Source: Alphaproteobacteria bacterium (GTDB lineage Bacteria > Pseudomonadota > Alphaproteobacteria > Sphingomonadales > Emcibacteraceae). From it: a stretch of 9,608 bases of DNA. Location of the stretch: assembly GCA_002401545.1 (NCBI GenBank), contig NVTJ01000099.1:1-9608 (forward strand), written 5' to 3'. The stretch's first letter is position 1. Every line of letters begins with the position of its first letter. The position numbers and the translations under genes were made by a program. The notes under the pieces were generated by a model. That model saw only the letters and a program-made list of their open reading frames with translations, did no database searches and was not told the origin of the DNA. Below are positions 1 to 6,429 of the stretch, in pieces.

Positions 1-36
1 TAACCTTTTGGGAGTATAGAATGACTATCCGTGATT

Positions 37-75
37 CTGGACTGAAGTCCAGTTCTACCGACTAAAAGTCGGTGG
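37..75. repeat. Two tandem short hairpins
   Basis: Two inverted repeats lie side by side. Bases 37-52 form a perfect 6-bp stem (CTGGAC / GTCCAG) with loop TGAA. Bases 57-73 form a perfect 6-bp stem (ACCGAC / GTCGGT) with loop TAAAA, which can extend to 55-75 through one G-U and one C-G pair. Both stems end in the same GAC...GTC closing core. Neither is followed by a T tract on either strand, so they do not look like Rho-independent terminators. Small paired hairpins of this kind occur at ends of IS200/IS605-type elements and in REP-like repeats, but no transposase gene is visible here, so that link is only a suggestion. The structure is seen; its role is unknown. Confidence 0.5.
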
Positions 76-144
76 TTTAGTACCAAAGGCTTGGAAAATC
101 AATCCACTCTGACCCGCTGCTGTCCCCAGATTTCCCGGATTTCG

Positions 145-176
145 AGAAAAGGCTAATGTCTGCCTGAAGTTAGCCT
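145..176 (-). terminator. Probable Rho-independent terminator after the PPOX-family gene
   Basis: Directly after the TAA stop of the leftward PPOX-family gene (178-180) there is a 7-bp inverted repeat, AGGCTAA (150-156 on the plus strand) with TTAGCCT (170-176), around a 13-nt loop. Read on the minus strand, the stem is followed by TTTTCT (150-145). The position and the short T run fit a terminator ending the three-gene leftward unit. The stem is only moderately GC-rich and the loop is large, so it may be weak. Confidence 0.42.
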
Positions 177-177
177 A

Positions 178-807
178 TTATAGCGCGGAGCCCAATTGAC
201 TTTTCAGAGCTTTGTTTTCTTCATCCAGCAAAATGATCTGCTTTTGCAGCGGTAATATATGGGGCTGCAATTCTTCCAGAGTTAGCCGCTGTGGGATATG
301 CCGGGGGCAATTCCAGTCAAAGGCCTCGATGGTAATAACAACGGCCCGTTCAGGCATAGCGCGATATCCGTCAATCATAAGGGAAGACAGCAATTCGGCA
401 TCTTCTTCTTTTTCGATCAATTTCGCCCGACCCCATATTTTCAGACGTCTCTGATTGGGATAATCCATCAGTATCAGCGATATTTTATCAATGCCCGTGA
501 GGTTTCCTGTGCTGACATATTGCCGGTTGCCGCGAAAATCCGCATAGGCAATGGTCCTGTCATTGATAGTTTTCAGAAACCCCTTTGGGCCGCCGCGAAA
601 CTGGACATAAGGCCAGCCGGTTTCAGAAATTGTCGCCTGATAAAAGCCGTCACGGGCGGCGATGAAAGCCTTTTCGGCCTCAGTCAGATGATCGCCCCGC
701 TCGGCTTCCGGGGTGAGAAATTTAGCGTAGCTATGGGCTGAACCCTGTTGCTTTTGAATATTAAGAACGGCGGGAGTGAATGATATTTCTGCGAAAGCGC
801 GTGCCAT
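178..807 (-). CDS. Pyridoxamine 5'-phosphate oxidase (PPOX) family FMN-binding protein
   Basis: This 209-residue protein belongs to the FMN-binding split-barrel (PPOX-like) superfamily. The recognisable core spans about residues 46-165: EAEKAFIAARDGFY, then a GWPYVQFRGGPKGFLK segment (64-79), then ADFRGNRQYVSTGNL (89-103), then LILMDYPNQRRLKIWGRA (111-128). These conserved blocks are typical of the broad-specificity flavin reductase/oxidase relatives, not of PdxH itself. The C-terminal tail (about 176-206) is rich in Leu, Glu and Lys and looks like a short coiled coil. There is no signal peptide, so it should be cytosolic. The ATG at 805-807 has GAGG (815-818) 7 nt upstream. It is the last gene of the leftward unit, 51 bp after the hydrolase. 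The substrate is unknown; reduction or oxidation of a small organic compound with FMN is inferred from the family. Confidence 0.88.
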   Translation of the reverse strand: MARAFAEISFTPAVLNIQKQQGSAHSYAKFLTPEAERGDHLTEAEKAFIAARDGFYQATISETGWPYVQFRGGPKGFLKTINDRTIAYADFRGNRQYVSTGNLTGIDKISLILMDYPNQRRLKIWGRAKLIEKEEDAELLSSLMIDGYRAMPERAVVITIEAFDWNCPRHIPQRLTLEELQPHILPLQKQIILLDEENKALKSQLGSAL

Positions 808-858
808 AATGTATCCTCAATTTTAACAGGTTCAGCCCATAATAATGTCAGGGCATGG

Positions 859-1821
859 TTATTTGGTATTATTAGCCAGAAAAACTTTCATCAGCTTGCC
901 AATTTCCTGCCCGTGGGTTTCCAAGGCAAAATGACCCGTATCCAGCATATGAATTTCCGCATTGGGCAAATCCTTTCTGTAGGCTTCGCCACCGGCGGCC
1001 ACGAATATCTCGTCATTCTTGCCCCAAATCACCAGAAGCGGCGTCTGTTGCTTACGAAAAATTTCCTGCCACTGGGGATAGAGGGGAATATTGTTACGGT
1101 AATCATAGAAAATATCAAGCTGAATATCCGCATTACCCTCCCGGTCGAGCATGCTCTGGGTATGCTGCCACCCATCAGGGCTGATCAGAGACAGGCGGTC
1201 CGCAGGAACCCCGTTTTCATATTGCCATTTTGTGGCCGTGATGGTGGTCAGCCAGCGAATGGCTTCCCGTTCCGACGTAGCATGGCTTTTCCAATAGGCC
1301 TTGATGGGATCCCAAAAACCGGCGATACCCTCATCATAGGCATTGCCATTCTGGGCAATGATGGATGTAATGCGCGCGGGATTCTGCTGATAGAGGCGAA
1401 AGCCCACCGGTGCGCCATAATCAAACACATATATTGAAAACTCATCCACCTTCAGCGCGGTCAGCAGTCCGTCAATATGATGGGCGAAATTATCAAATGT
1501 GTAGGAGAATTCCGTACGGGACGGCGCATCACTATTGCCAAAACCGGGATAATCCGGGGCGATGACATAATAATCCTTTGCCAGTTGTGGTATCAGGTCC
1601 CTAAACATATGCGATGAAGTAGGAAAGCCATGCAGCAGGACAATGGCCGGATTTGCCTTGTCGCCAGCTTCCCGGTAAAAAATACCCGTGCCGTCAATTT
1701 TGACTTTACCATAGTGAATTTGGGGGGAATCACCTGCCAAGGCAGGGCCACCGGACAATATTCCGATTGCCATGAAAGCGAACAGGGTGAATATTATAAT
1801 CTTTTGAAATGTGATGGTCAT
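859..1821 (-). CDS. Secreted alpha/beta-fold hydrolase (haloalkane dehalogenase/epoxide hydrolase type)
   Basis: This 320-residue alpha/beta hydrolase starts with a Sec signal peptide: a hydrophobic stretch at about residues 8-25 and a likely cleavage after ALA (27-29), so it should act in the periplasm. The oxyanion-hole motif HGFP is at 64-67. The nucleophile elbow reads VFDYGAP with Asp134 where serine hydrolases have Ser. The acid is probably Asp270 in WGKNDEIF, and the catalytic His is His297 in DTGHFAL. An aspartate nucleophile is characteristic of haloalkane and fluoroacetate dehalogenases and epoxide hydrolases, which form a covalent alkyl-enzyme ester. It is therefore unlikely to be a carboxylesterase, though the exact substrate cannot be read. 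The ATG has AAGGA (1829-1833) 7 nt upstream. It is the second gene of the leftward unit, 32 bp after the DUF1348 gene. Confidence 0.88.
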   Translation of the reverse strand: MTITFQKIIIFTLFAFMAIGILSGGPALAGDSPQIHYGKVKIDGTGIFYREAGDKANPAIVLLHGFPTSSHMFRDLIPQLAKDYYVIAPDYPGFGNSDAPSRTEFSYTFDNFAHHIDGLLTALKVDEFSIYVFDYGAPVGFRLYQQNPARITSIIAQNGNAYDEGIAGFWDPIKAYWKSHATSEREAIRWLTTITATKWQYENGVPADRLSLISPDGWQHTQSMLDREGNADIQLDIFYDYRNNIPLYPQWQEIFRKQQTPLLVIWGKNDEIFVAAGGEAYRKDLPNAEIHMLDTGHFALETHGQEIGKLMKVFLANNTK

Positions 1822-1853
1822 GGTCTTTTCCTTATAAAGTTTAAGATGGGGGT

Positions 1854-2261
1854 CTAAATGCGGCGATCTGCCTCATTGATTTTTTGGTCATTGATACTGG
1901 CATCCCGATCGGTCATCAGGCCATCCGCATCAAATTGCCAATTCTCGTTGCCGTGGCTGCGATACCACTGGCCGTTTTCGTCATGCCATTCATATTCAAA
2001 ATGAACGGCAATACGGTCATCAGAAAAGATAAACAGCTCTTTTCTAAGTTTATATCCCTGTTCCCGTTGCCATTTGAGGCGCAGAAATTCTTCTATTTCC
2101 CTCCGCCCTGTCAGAAAAACATCACGGTTACGCCAGCGGGACTCCGGGCTATAGGCCATGATTATTCGGGCCGGGTTTTTCGTGTTCCACAGATCCTCTG
2201 CGCGCTGAACCTTTGCCAGTGCCGTTTGTTCCGTGAATGGTGGTATCAGGAATTTACTCAT
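1854..2261 (-). CDS. DUF1348 / nuclear transport factor 2-like protein
   Basis: This 135-residue protein matches the DUF1348 group of SnoaL/NTF2-like folds, small cone-shaped alpha+beta barrels. Recognisable blocks are the N-terminal PPFTEQTALAKVQRAEDLWN, then SRWRNRDVFLTGRREIEEFL, then HFEYEWHDENGQWYRSHGNE, and the closing DRDASINDQKI. Relatives known to me usually run about 15-20 residues beyond the ASIND block with a Pro/Arg-rich tail; here the protein stops right after EADRRI, so it looks slightly short. The start ATG has AAGGAG (2270-2275) 8 nt upstream. It is the first gene of the leftward unit and lies just downstream of the regulated divergent promoter. The family has no settled biochemical function; it often occurs with hydrolases and flavoproteins. 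It should be cytosolic. Confidence 0.85.
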   Translation of the reverse strand: MSKFLIPPFTEQTALAKVQRAEDLWNTKNPARIIMAYSPESRWRNRDVFLTGRREIEEFLRLKWQREQGYKLRKELFIFSDDRIAVHFEYEWHDENGQWYRSHGNENWQFDADGLMTDRDASINDQKINEADRRI

Positions 2262-2284
2262 TGTATATTCTCCTTGTTAAGTGT

Positions 2285-2294
2285 ACTGAACGGT
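2285..2294. promoter_or_regulatory. Imperfect operator-like box 1
   Basis: ACTGAACGGT matches the perfect palindrome at 2316-2325 in 8 of 10 bases, and both are followed by TTT. It lies 31 bp (about three helical turns) from that palindrome, within the early transcribed region predicted for the leftward unit. It could be a weaker secondary site for the adjacent TetR-family regulator. This is inferred from sequence likeness only. Confidence 0.35.
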
Positions 2295-2310
2295 TTATAT
2301 TGAAGCCATA

Positions 2311-2337
2311 ACTATACCGTACGGTTTCTTTTGTCAA
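2311..2337 (-). promoter_or_regulatory. Promoter of the leftward DUF1348-hydrolase-PPOX unit
   Basis: On the minus strand there is a consensus -35 hexamer TTGACA (2337-2332), a 15-bp spacer and a -10 hexamer TATAGT (2316-2311). Transcription would start near 2304, leaving a leader of about 43 nt before the ATG at 2261. The spacer is shorter than the ideal 17 bp, which suggests a promoter of modest basal strength. The palindromic operator fills most of the spacer, so a bound repressor would block RNA polymerase directly. Confidence 0.55.
2316..2325. promoter_or_regulatory. Palindromic operator, probably for the adjacent TetR-family regulator
   Basis: ACCGTACGGT is a perfect 10-bp inverted repeat in the gap between the divergent TetR gene and the leftward unit. 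It sits in the -35/-10 spacer of the leftward promoter and just upstream of the -35 of the rightward promoter, so one bound dimer could affect both. Short palindromes of this shape are typical TetR-family targets. Which protein binds is inferred from location. Confidence 0.55.
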
Positions 2338-2359
2338 ATGTTTTTTATTATGCTACACT
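2331..2359 (+). promoter_or_regulatory. Promoter of the TetR-family regulator gene
   Basis: TTGTCA (2331-2336) and TACACT (2354-2359) are separated by 17 bp, a good sigma70-like arrangement. They would start transcription near 2366, about 30 nt before the ATG at 2397. The -35 hexamer overlaps the -35 of the leftward promoter on the other strand by five bases, so the two promoters are back to back and could not easily be occupied at the same time. Confidence 0.5.
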
Positions 2360-2366
2360 GGTCGGT
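2357..2366. promoter_or_regulatory. Imperfect operator-like box 3
   Basis: ACTGGTCGGT matches the 2316-2325 palindrome in 7 of 10 bases and keeps the shared pattern ACYGNNCGGT. It overlaps the -10 and predicted start point of the rightward promoter, a place where binding would give autorepression. It is 41 bp (about four helical turns) from the palindrome. Weak evidence, from similarity and position only. Confidence 0.25.
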
Positions 2367-2386
2367 ATATTTATTGAGACAAATAT

Positions 2387-2391
2387 AGGAG
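2387..2391 (+). promoter_or_regulatory. Ribosome binding site fixing the TetR-family start
   Basis: AGGAG lies 5 nt before the ATG at 2397. The in-frame upstream start at 2331 falls on the predicted -35 hexamer and would add 22 residues unlike a TetR N-terminus, so 2397 is preferred. Confidence 0.75.
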
Positions 2392-2396
2392 AAAAA

Positions 2397-2963
2397 ATGG
2401 CTCAGCCATCCAAGAAAAATCATATTGTCGAAGTGGCTCTGTGTCTGTTTTACAAGCATGGCTTTAACGCCACGGGTATTGAGAAGATAAGGGCCGAGGC
2501 GGCTATTTCAAAAAAAACCCTCTATAATCATTTTGCCTCAAAGGATGATCTGATACTGGCCGTGTTGCGCCTGAGGGACGTGCAGTTTCGCCGTAATTTC
2601 ACACGGGCGGTGGAACATTTTGGTAAAACGCCAGCGAAGCGTCTTGAGGCCGTATTTGATGCCCTTGAGGAGTGGTTTAATGGCAAGGATTTTTATGGCT
2701 GTATGTTTATCAATGCGTCGGGCGAATTTTCTGACCCTTGCAGTCCTATTCACAGCATCAGTGCCGAACATAAACGGCGGATGTATGATTATGTCATGAA
2801 ACTGGCCAAAGAAGCCGGGGCAAAAAACCCGCAAAAACTGTCGCAGCAACTTAATCTATTGATGGAAGGGGCCATTGTGCAAGCCCATGTGAGCGGCTAT
2901 AAACTGGCTGCAAGGCGAGCAAAGGAAATGGCGAAGTTGTTTATCAATGATGCCCTTGGCTGA
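2397..2963 (+). CDS. TetR/AcrR-family transcriptional regulator
   Basis: From the ATG at 2397 this is a 188-residue protein of normal TetR length. The N-terminal DNA-binding domain covers about residues 8-55, with the helix-turn-helix at about 27-46 (GIEKIRAEAAISKKTLYNHF), followed by ASKDDLILAVL, which is the classic TetR signature. The remaining helices (about 60-185) form the ligand-binding and dimer part. A segment FYGCMFINASGEF (99-111) is typical of a subgroup of TetR repressors found beside small oxidoreductase or hydrolase cassettes. It is divergent from the DUF1348-hydrolase-PPOX unit and most likely represses both that unit and itself until an organic ligand binds. The ligand is unknown. 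Two cysteines (16 and 102) and Cys115 could allow redox sensing, but nothing shows it. Confidence 0.92.
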   Translation: MAQPSKKNHIVEVALCLFYKHGFNATGIEKIRAEAAISKKTLYNHFASKDDLILAVLRLRDVQFRRNFTRAVEHFGKTPAKRLEAVFDALEEWFNGKDFYGCMFINASGEFSDPCSPIHSISAEHKRRMYDYVMKLAKEAGAKNPQKLSQQLNLLMEGAIVQAHVSGYKLAARRAKEMAKLFINDALG

Positions 2964-2969
2964 TACGAT

Positions 2970-2998
2970 TAATGATTCCTGTAACCCTAATGATTCCT
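2970..2998. repeat. Short direct repeat in the TetR-GNAT intergenic region
   Basis: The 11-mer TAATGATTCCT occurs twice, at 2970-2980 and 2988-2998, 18 bp apart from start to start. It lies just after the TetR-family stop codon, in the 124-bp gap between two convergent genes. No function can be assigned. The gap also holds small AT-rich inverted repeats (3007-3021 and 3059-3073), but no convincing terminator for either gene. Confidence 0.4.
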
Positions 2999-3087
2999 AG
3001 AGTCAGAAATGCGCGGCATTTGTAACAATACAGATAATAGTATATTAGACGTGTGTACTAATCAGGCCGATTAAAGGATTTATCCAG

Positions 3088-3603
3088 CTACCCCAACATC
3101 TTCCACATATACCGTATCTGTACCTTAAACCCTGCGGCCACCTCTGGGAATTCATCCACGCCCGCCTCATAGCCCATGGCCAAGTAAAAAGGGATGGCGT
3201 TTTTGGTGGACCATAGGTAAACATCCCGCAACTCTGTCCGTGCCAGAATATCCGCTTCAAGGTGAGCCATCATTTTGCGGCCTATACCCCTGCCCTCACA
3301 ACCCGGCTTGAGGTAAACCGCGTTGATCCTTGCGTGGGTGGGGTTTTCTATGGTCCTGCCGCCGATGGGATGCAGGTCGACCCTGTCGGTCAGGCTCCAG
3401 CCGCCAACGGCGATGATCTCAGCCTCTTCTTCGGCAACAAAGGCAAATTGTGGAACCTTGAAATGAAAAGCGGGGTTATCATCCGATACCCAGGCCGCTG
3501 TGGTTGCCGCGCCGTAAGCCTCCGCACAGATGCCCTGAATGGAAATTTTCATGATTTCCTGAAAATTCTTTTTGTCGGCATTTGTAACAGGGCGGATGAT
3601 CAT
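3088..3603 (-). CDS. GNAT-family N-acetyltransferase
   Basis: This 171-residue protein has the GNAT acetyl-CoA-binding fold. The N-terminus MIIRPVTNADKKNFQEIM is a typical first strand and helix. Motif A is at about 94-112, with beta strand INAVYLKP followed by the pyrophosphate-binding loop EGRGIG (103-108). The C-terminal part LWSTKNAIPFYLAMGYEAG (130-148) is the usual motif B, with the conserved Tyr and the Phe-Tyr-x-x-x-Gly-Tyr element. It is not close enough to RimI or another named enzyme to assign a substrate; small molecules, antibiotics or protein N-termini are all possible. Its ATG (3603-3601) overlaps the TGA of der (3602-3600) as ATGA, so it is probably translated by coupling to der. 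It ends the housekeeping operon. Confidence 0.9.
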   Translation of the reverse strand: MIIRPVTNADKKNFQEIMKISIQGICAEAYGAATTAAWVSDDNPAFHFKVPQFAFVAEEEAEIIAVGGWSLTDRVDLHPIGGRTIENPTHARINAVYLKPGCEGRGIGRKMMAHLEADILARTELRDVYLWSTKNAIPFYLAMGYEAGVDEFPEVAAGFKVQIRYMWKMLG

Positions 3604-5018
3604 TTCAGAGATTTACCAAAAGGGTTATCGCCTTTACGCAGCAACAGGCGGATGGGCACCCCGGGCAGTTCAAAATCCCAGCGCAGCTCATTGAGCAGAT
3701 AACGTTCATAGCTTCGCGCCACGTCCGCCGTCCGGTTGCAGAAAATGGCAAAGGTTGGCGGACGGGTTTTCACCTGCGTCATATACCGCATCTTGATCCG
3801 GCGTCCCTTGACCGACGGATGGGGGTGGTACGCCATTGTCGCCGCCAGCCATTTGTTGAGCTTTGCTGTACTCACCCGCCGGTTCCACAGGCGGTAGGCA
3901 TCAAAAACAGCAGGCATGAGCTTGTTGACCCCCTTGCCCGTCAGGGATGAGATCGGGACAACGGGAATGCCTTTGATCTGCGGCAGGGAATGTTCCAGCG
4001 TATCCAGAATATCCTTCATGACCTCCTGACGATTTTCCATCAGGTCATATTTATTGAGGGCGATGACCAAGGAGCGACCTTCCTGCACGATCAGGCTGGC
4101 AATACTCAGGTCCTGTTTCTCAAACGGCATGGTGGCATCGACCATGAGGACAACGACCTCGGCAAAATTGAGGGCGCGGATGGTATCGGCGACCGACAGC
4201 TTTTCCAGCTTTTCCATGACCCTTGATTTGCGGCGCAGTCCCGCCGTATCAAACATCCTTATTTCACGACCTTCGTAATAATAGGTCACGCCGATGGAAT
4301 CGCGGGTCAGGCCGGCTTCGGGGCCGGTGATCTGTCTCTCTTCGCCGAGCAGATAATTGACCAGCGTGGATTTGCCCACATTGGGTCGCCCGACAATGGC
4401 CATCTGTAATGGCAGACCGCTGTCCTTCTCGGTGGCCTCGGCTTCTTCGTCACTGACCTCGCCTTTGATGGATACAGATTTACTGACGATTTCGTCCGGC
4501 TCTTCTTCCACTTCCAGCTTGTTATCAAGGATCACTTTGTCGAAAGCTTCGATCAGTTCTGACAGTCCCTCGCCATGCTCGGCGGATATGGCCACGGGAT
4601 CACCCAGGCCCAAGGAATAGGATTCGTAGATTCCGGCTTCCGCGGCCCGGCCCTCACATTTATTGCACAGCAGGATTATCGGAGTGGTGCCCCGGCGCAG
4701 AATATCGGCAAAAAACTTGTCCAGCGGCGTCACACCCGCCCGGGCATCTATCATGAACAGGACAAAATCCGCCTCTTCAATGGCGATGTCAGTCTGGATA
4801 CGCATACGGGTTGCAAGCTTCGTCACCCCGTCTTCCTCAAGCCCCGCCGTATCAATAGCGGTGAAATTCATGCCGCCAAGGCTGGCCTTGGCCTCGCGCC
4901 GGTCACGCGTCACCCCCGGCGTATCATCCACCAGCGCCAGTCTCTTGCCCACCAGCCGGTTAAATAAAGTTGACTTGCCCACATTGGGACGACCAATCAT
5001 TGCAACTTTGATTGCCAT
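3600..5018 (-). CDS. der: Ribosome biogenesis GTPase Der (EngA)
   Basis: Der is an essential GTPase with two GTP-binding domains that helps mature the 50S ribosomal subunit. Counted from the ATG at 5018 it has 472 residues, normal for the family. Domain 1 has the P-loop GRPNVGKST (9-17), DTAG (56-59) and NKCE (119-122). An acidic linker follows (about 168-200). Domain 2 has a second GRPNVGKST (210-218), DTAG (257-260) and NKYD (322-325). The C-terminal KH-like domain runs from about 380 to the end. An in-frame GTG at 5030 would add four residues (MEKE), but it has no Shine-Dalgarno sequence upstream, while the ATG at 5018 has a purine-rich GGAAAAAG before it. It follows bamB by 41 bp and overlaps the GNAT gene by 4 bp. 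Confidence 0.97.
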   Translation of the reverse strand: MAIKVAMIGRPNVGKSTLFNRLVGKRLALVDDTPGVTRDRREAKASLGGMNFTAIDTAGLEEDGVTKLATRMRIQTDIAIEEADFVLFMIDARAGVTPLDKFFADILRRGTTPIILLCNKCEGRAAEAGIYESYSLGLGDPVAISAEHGEGLSELIEAFDKVILDNKLEVEEEPDEIVSKSVSIKGEVSDEEAEATEKDSGLPLQMAIVGRPNVGKSTLVNYLLGEERQITGPEAGLTRDSIGVTYYYEGREIRMFDTAGLRRKSRVMEKLEKLSVADTIRALNFAEVVVLMVDATMPFEKQDLSIASLIVQEGRSLVIALNKYDLMENRQEVMKDILDTLEHSLPQIKGIPVVPISSLTGKGVNKLMPAVFDAYRLWNRRVSTAKLNKWLAATMAYHPHPSVKGRRIKMRYMTQVKTRPPTFAIFCNRTADVARSYERYLLNELRWDFELPGVPIRLLLRKGDNPFGKSLK

Positions 5019-5059
5019 TTCTTTTTCCACATTTAAGGCACGATTAGAACGAGGTGCGG

Positions 5060-6409
5060 CTAGCGCATTGCGATAAGTTTCGCATCTCTCGTCAGAAAAT
5101 AAAGTGTTTCATTGACCACAATCGGCGGCATTTCCATATCATCCGGCAATTTCATGCCGCTGATAAATGATCCGTCGTAAGGCGATATGGACACTGCGTA
5201 GCCATGGGATGAGGTGATAATCAAACGGTCCCCCGCCAAGGTCGGGCCATGCCACAATACGGCTTCCTTTCGGCGGTCCGGGTCTTTAAACCTCTCCAAC
5301 TGACGCACCCAGCGCACAAGTCCCGTCCGGCGGGTAACACAGACCACCTGCCCTTCGGCTGTCACCACATAAATATATTCCCCGGCGACCCACGGCGTAT
5401 GCTGAGAGCCGATATTCTGTTCCCAGATACGAACCCCGCTGCGCAGGTCAATGGCCACCATGCGGCCACTGTGACTGATGGCATAGACCTTGCCGTCAAA
5501 AACCACCGGGAGACCGTCAATATCACGCAACGTCGCCATGGCCGTAAGCCGACCCTGCGTATTCAAGGTATCAGACCACAGCACCCGGCCATTTTCCACC
5601 CGCATGGCATAAAGCTCACCGGAAGAATAGGCGGAAATCACCGTATTGCCTATGACCGCCGGGCTTGCGGCACCAACCAGGCCCGCGTTTTCCGAGATGC
5701 CCACTTCACTCCACAGGATTGCCCCGTTCGTGGCATCCATGGCGTAGGTCTGATTATCATGGGTCAGGGCAAATACCCGTCCATCGGCATAGGTTGGCGC
5801 GCCGCGCATGGGAATTTTAAGTCCAATCCGCCATATTTCTTCACCCGTGGACAGGGACAGAGCCGCCACATGACCATAACCATTGGTGATATAGAGCGCG
5901 TCCGGTCCGGCGGCAATTCCCCCGCCATAAGCAAGGCTTCTGGTTTCACCCTTTTCCGTAAATGTCTTTTGCCAGAGTTTTTTACCGCTATCGGCATTAT
6001 AGGCGGAAACTTTTGACATGCTGTCCATGGCATAGATGATGCCATTCAGAACCACCGGCATACTGACCAGACTGCGGCGGGAATTCGAGCTGGCCCCGAT
6101 ATCCACAGACCAGATTTTCTTCGGATCATCCCCCAGGTTTAAATGCTGCATATTATGACGCTGATTACCGCCCGCCTGTGACCAGTTTTTATTGGTATAG
6201 GGTTTAGGAAGCTGTACCTGAAGGTTGGCCAGTTCCGCATTTTCCGTCAACGTCTGTTCAAAAGTCAAAACCGGGATACGTTCCCCGTCAAGTTTTTTAC
6301 CCTTTTTTGCGCTATCCGATGATCCACCACAGGCAATAAGCATACCGCAGGTCACTGCAATCAGGAAAAACTTTGAAAATTCTGGCATTGGCTTATTCTC
6401 TGAAACCAT
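5060..6409 (-). CDS. bamB: Outer membrane protein assembly factor BamB (PQQ-like beta-propeller lipoprotein)
   Basis: This is a 449-residue lipoprotein with repeated PQQ-binding-like propeller strands. Examples are IIYAMDSMSKVSAYNADSGKKLW, a blade with YAMDATNGAILW, one with YAMRVENGRVLW and one with VAIDLRSGVRIW. Each blade ends in the tryptophan docking pattern G-x-x-x-W. The N-terminus has a lipoprotein signal with lipobox LIAC (Cys27) followed by GGSSDS, so the mature protein should be anchored to the outer membrane. BamB is a non-enzymatic scaffold that binds BamA and aids beta-barrel insertion. The start is uncertain: ATG 6409 or ATG 6388 (seven residues shorter, which gives a more ordinary signal peptide); neither has a strong ribosome site. 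It lies 20 bp after the YfgM-like gene and upstream of der, the conserved bamB-der neighbourhood, which separates it from PQQ dehydrogenases. Confidence 0.88.
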   Translation of the reverse strand: MVSENKPMPEFSKFFLIAVTCGMLIACGGSSDSAKKGKKLDGERIPVLTFEQTLTENAELANLQVQLPKPYTNKNWSQAGGNQRHNMQHLNLGDDPKKIWSVDIGASSNSRRSLVSMPVVLNGIIYAMDSMSKVSAYNADSGKKLWQKTFTEKGETRSLAYGGGIAAGPDALYITNGYGHVAALSLSTGEEIWRIGLKIPMRGAPTYADGRVFALTHDNQTYAMDATNGAILWSEVGISENAGLVGAASPAVIGNTVISAYSSGELYAMRVENGRVLWSDTLNTQGRLTAMATLRDIDGLPVVFDGKVYAISHSGRMVAIDLRSGVRIWEQNIGSQHTPWVAGEYIYVVTAEGQVVCVTRRTGLVRWVRQLERFKDPDRRKEAVLWHGPTLAGDRLIITSSHGYAVSISPYDGSFISGMKLPDDMEMPPIVVNETLYFLTRDAKLIAMR

Positions 6410-6429
6410 ATCCGGTCCACTCTTAACGA

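Noticed and set aside
298..741. 147-codon plus-strand open frame opposite the PPOX-family gene
   Set aside because: The minus strand encodes a well-conserved flavoprotein over the same bases. The plus frame is a shadow without a recognisable motif.
2331..2396. Longer N-terminus for the TetR-family regulator from an ATG-like start at 2331
   Set aside because: The 22 extra residues precede a typical TetR N-terminus, overlap the predicted promoter, and the ATG at 2397 has a proper AGGAG.
3007..3021. Inverted repeat AAATGC/GCATTT as a shared terminator of the convergent genes
   Set aside because: The stem is short and AT-rich with a 3-nt loop and no T tract on either strand.
3262..3702. 146-codon plus-strand open frame across the GNAT-der junction
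   Set aside because: It is antisense to two recognised genes and its translation resembles no family I know.
5249..6016. 255-codon open frame on the plus strand
   Set aside because: It lies entirely antisense to bamB, whose propeller repeats and lipobox are clear. Its translation shows no recognisable domain and there is no good ribosome site.
5060..6409. PQQ-dependent alcohol or glucose dehydrogenase
   Set aside because: The propeller repeats would allow it, but the lipobox, the length, the absence of dehydrogenase active-site blocks or a heme domain, and the place between a YfgM-like gene and der fit BamB.
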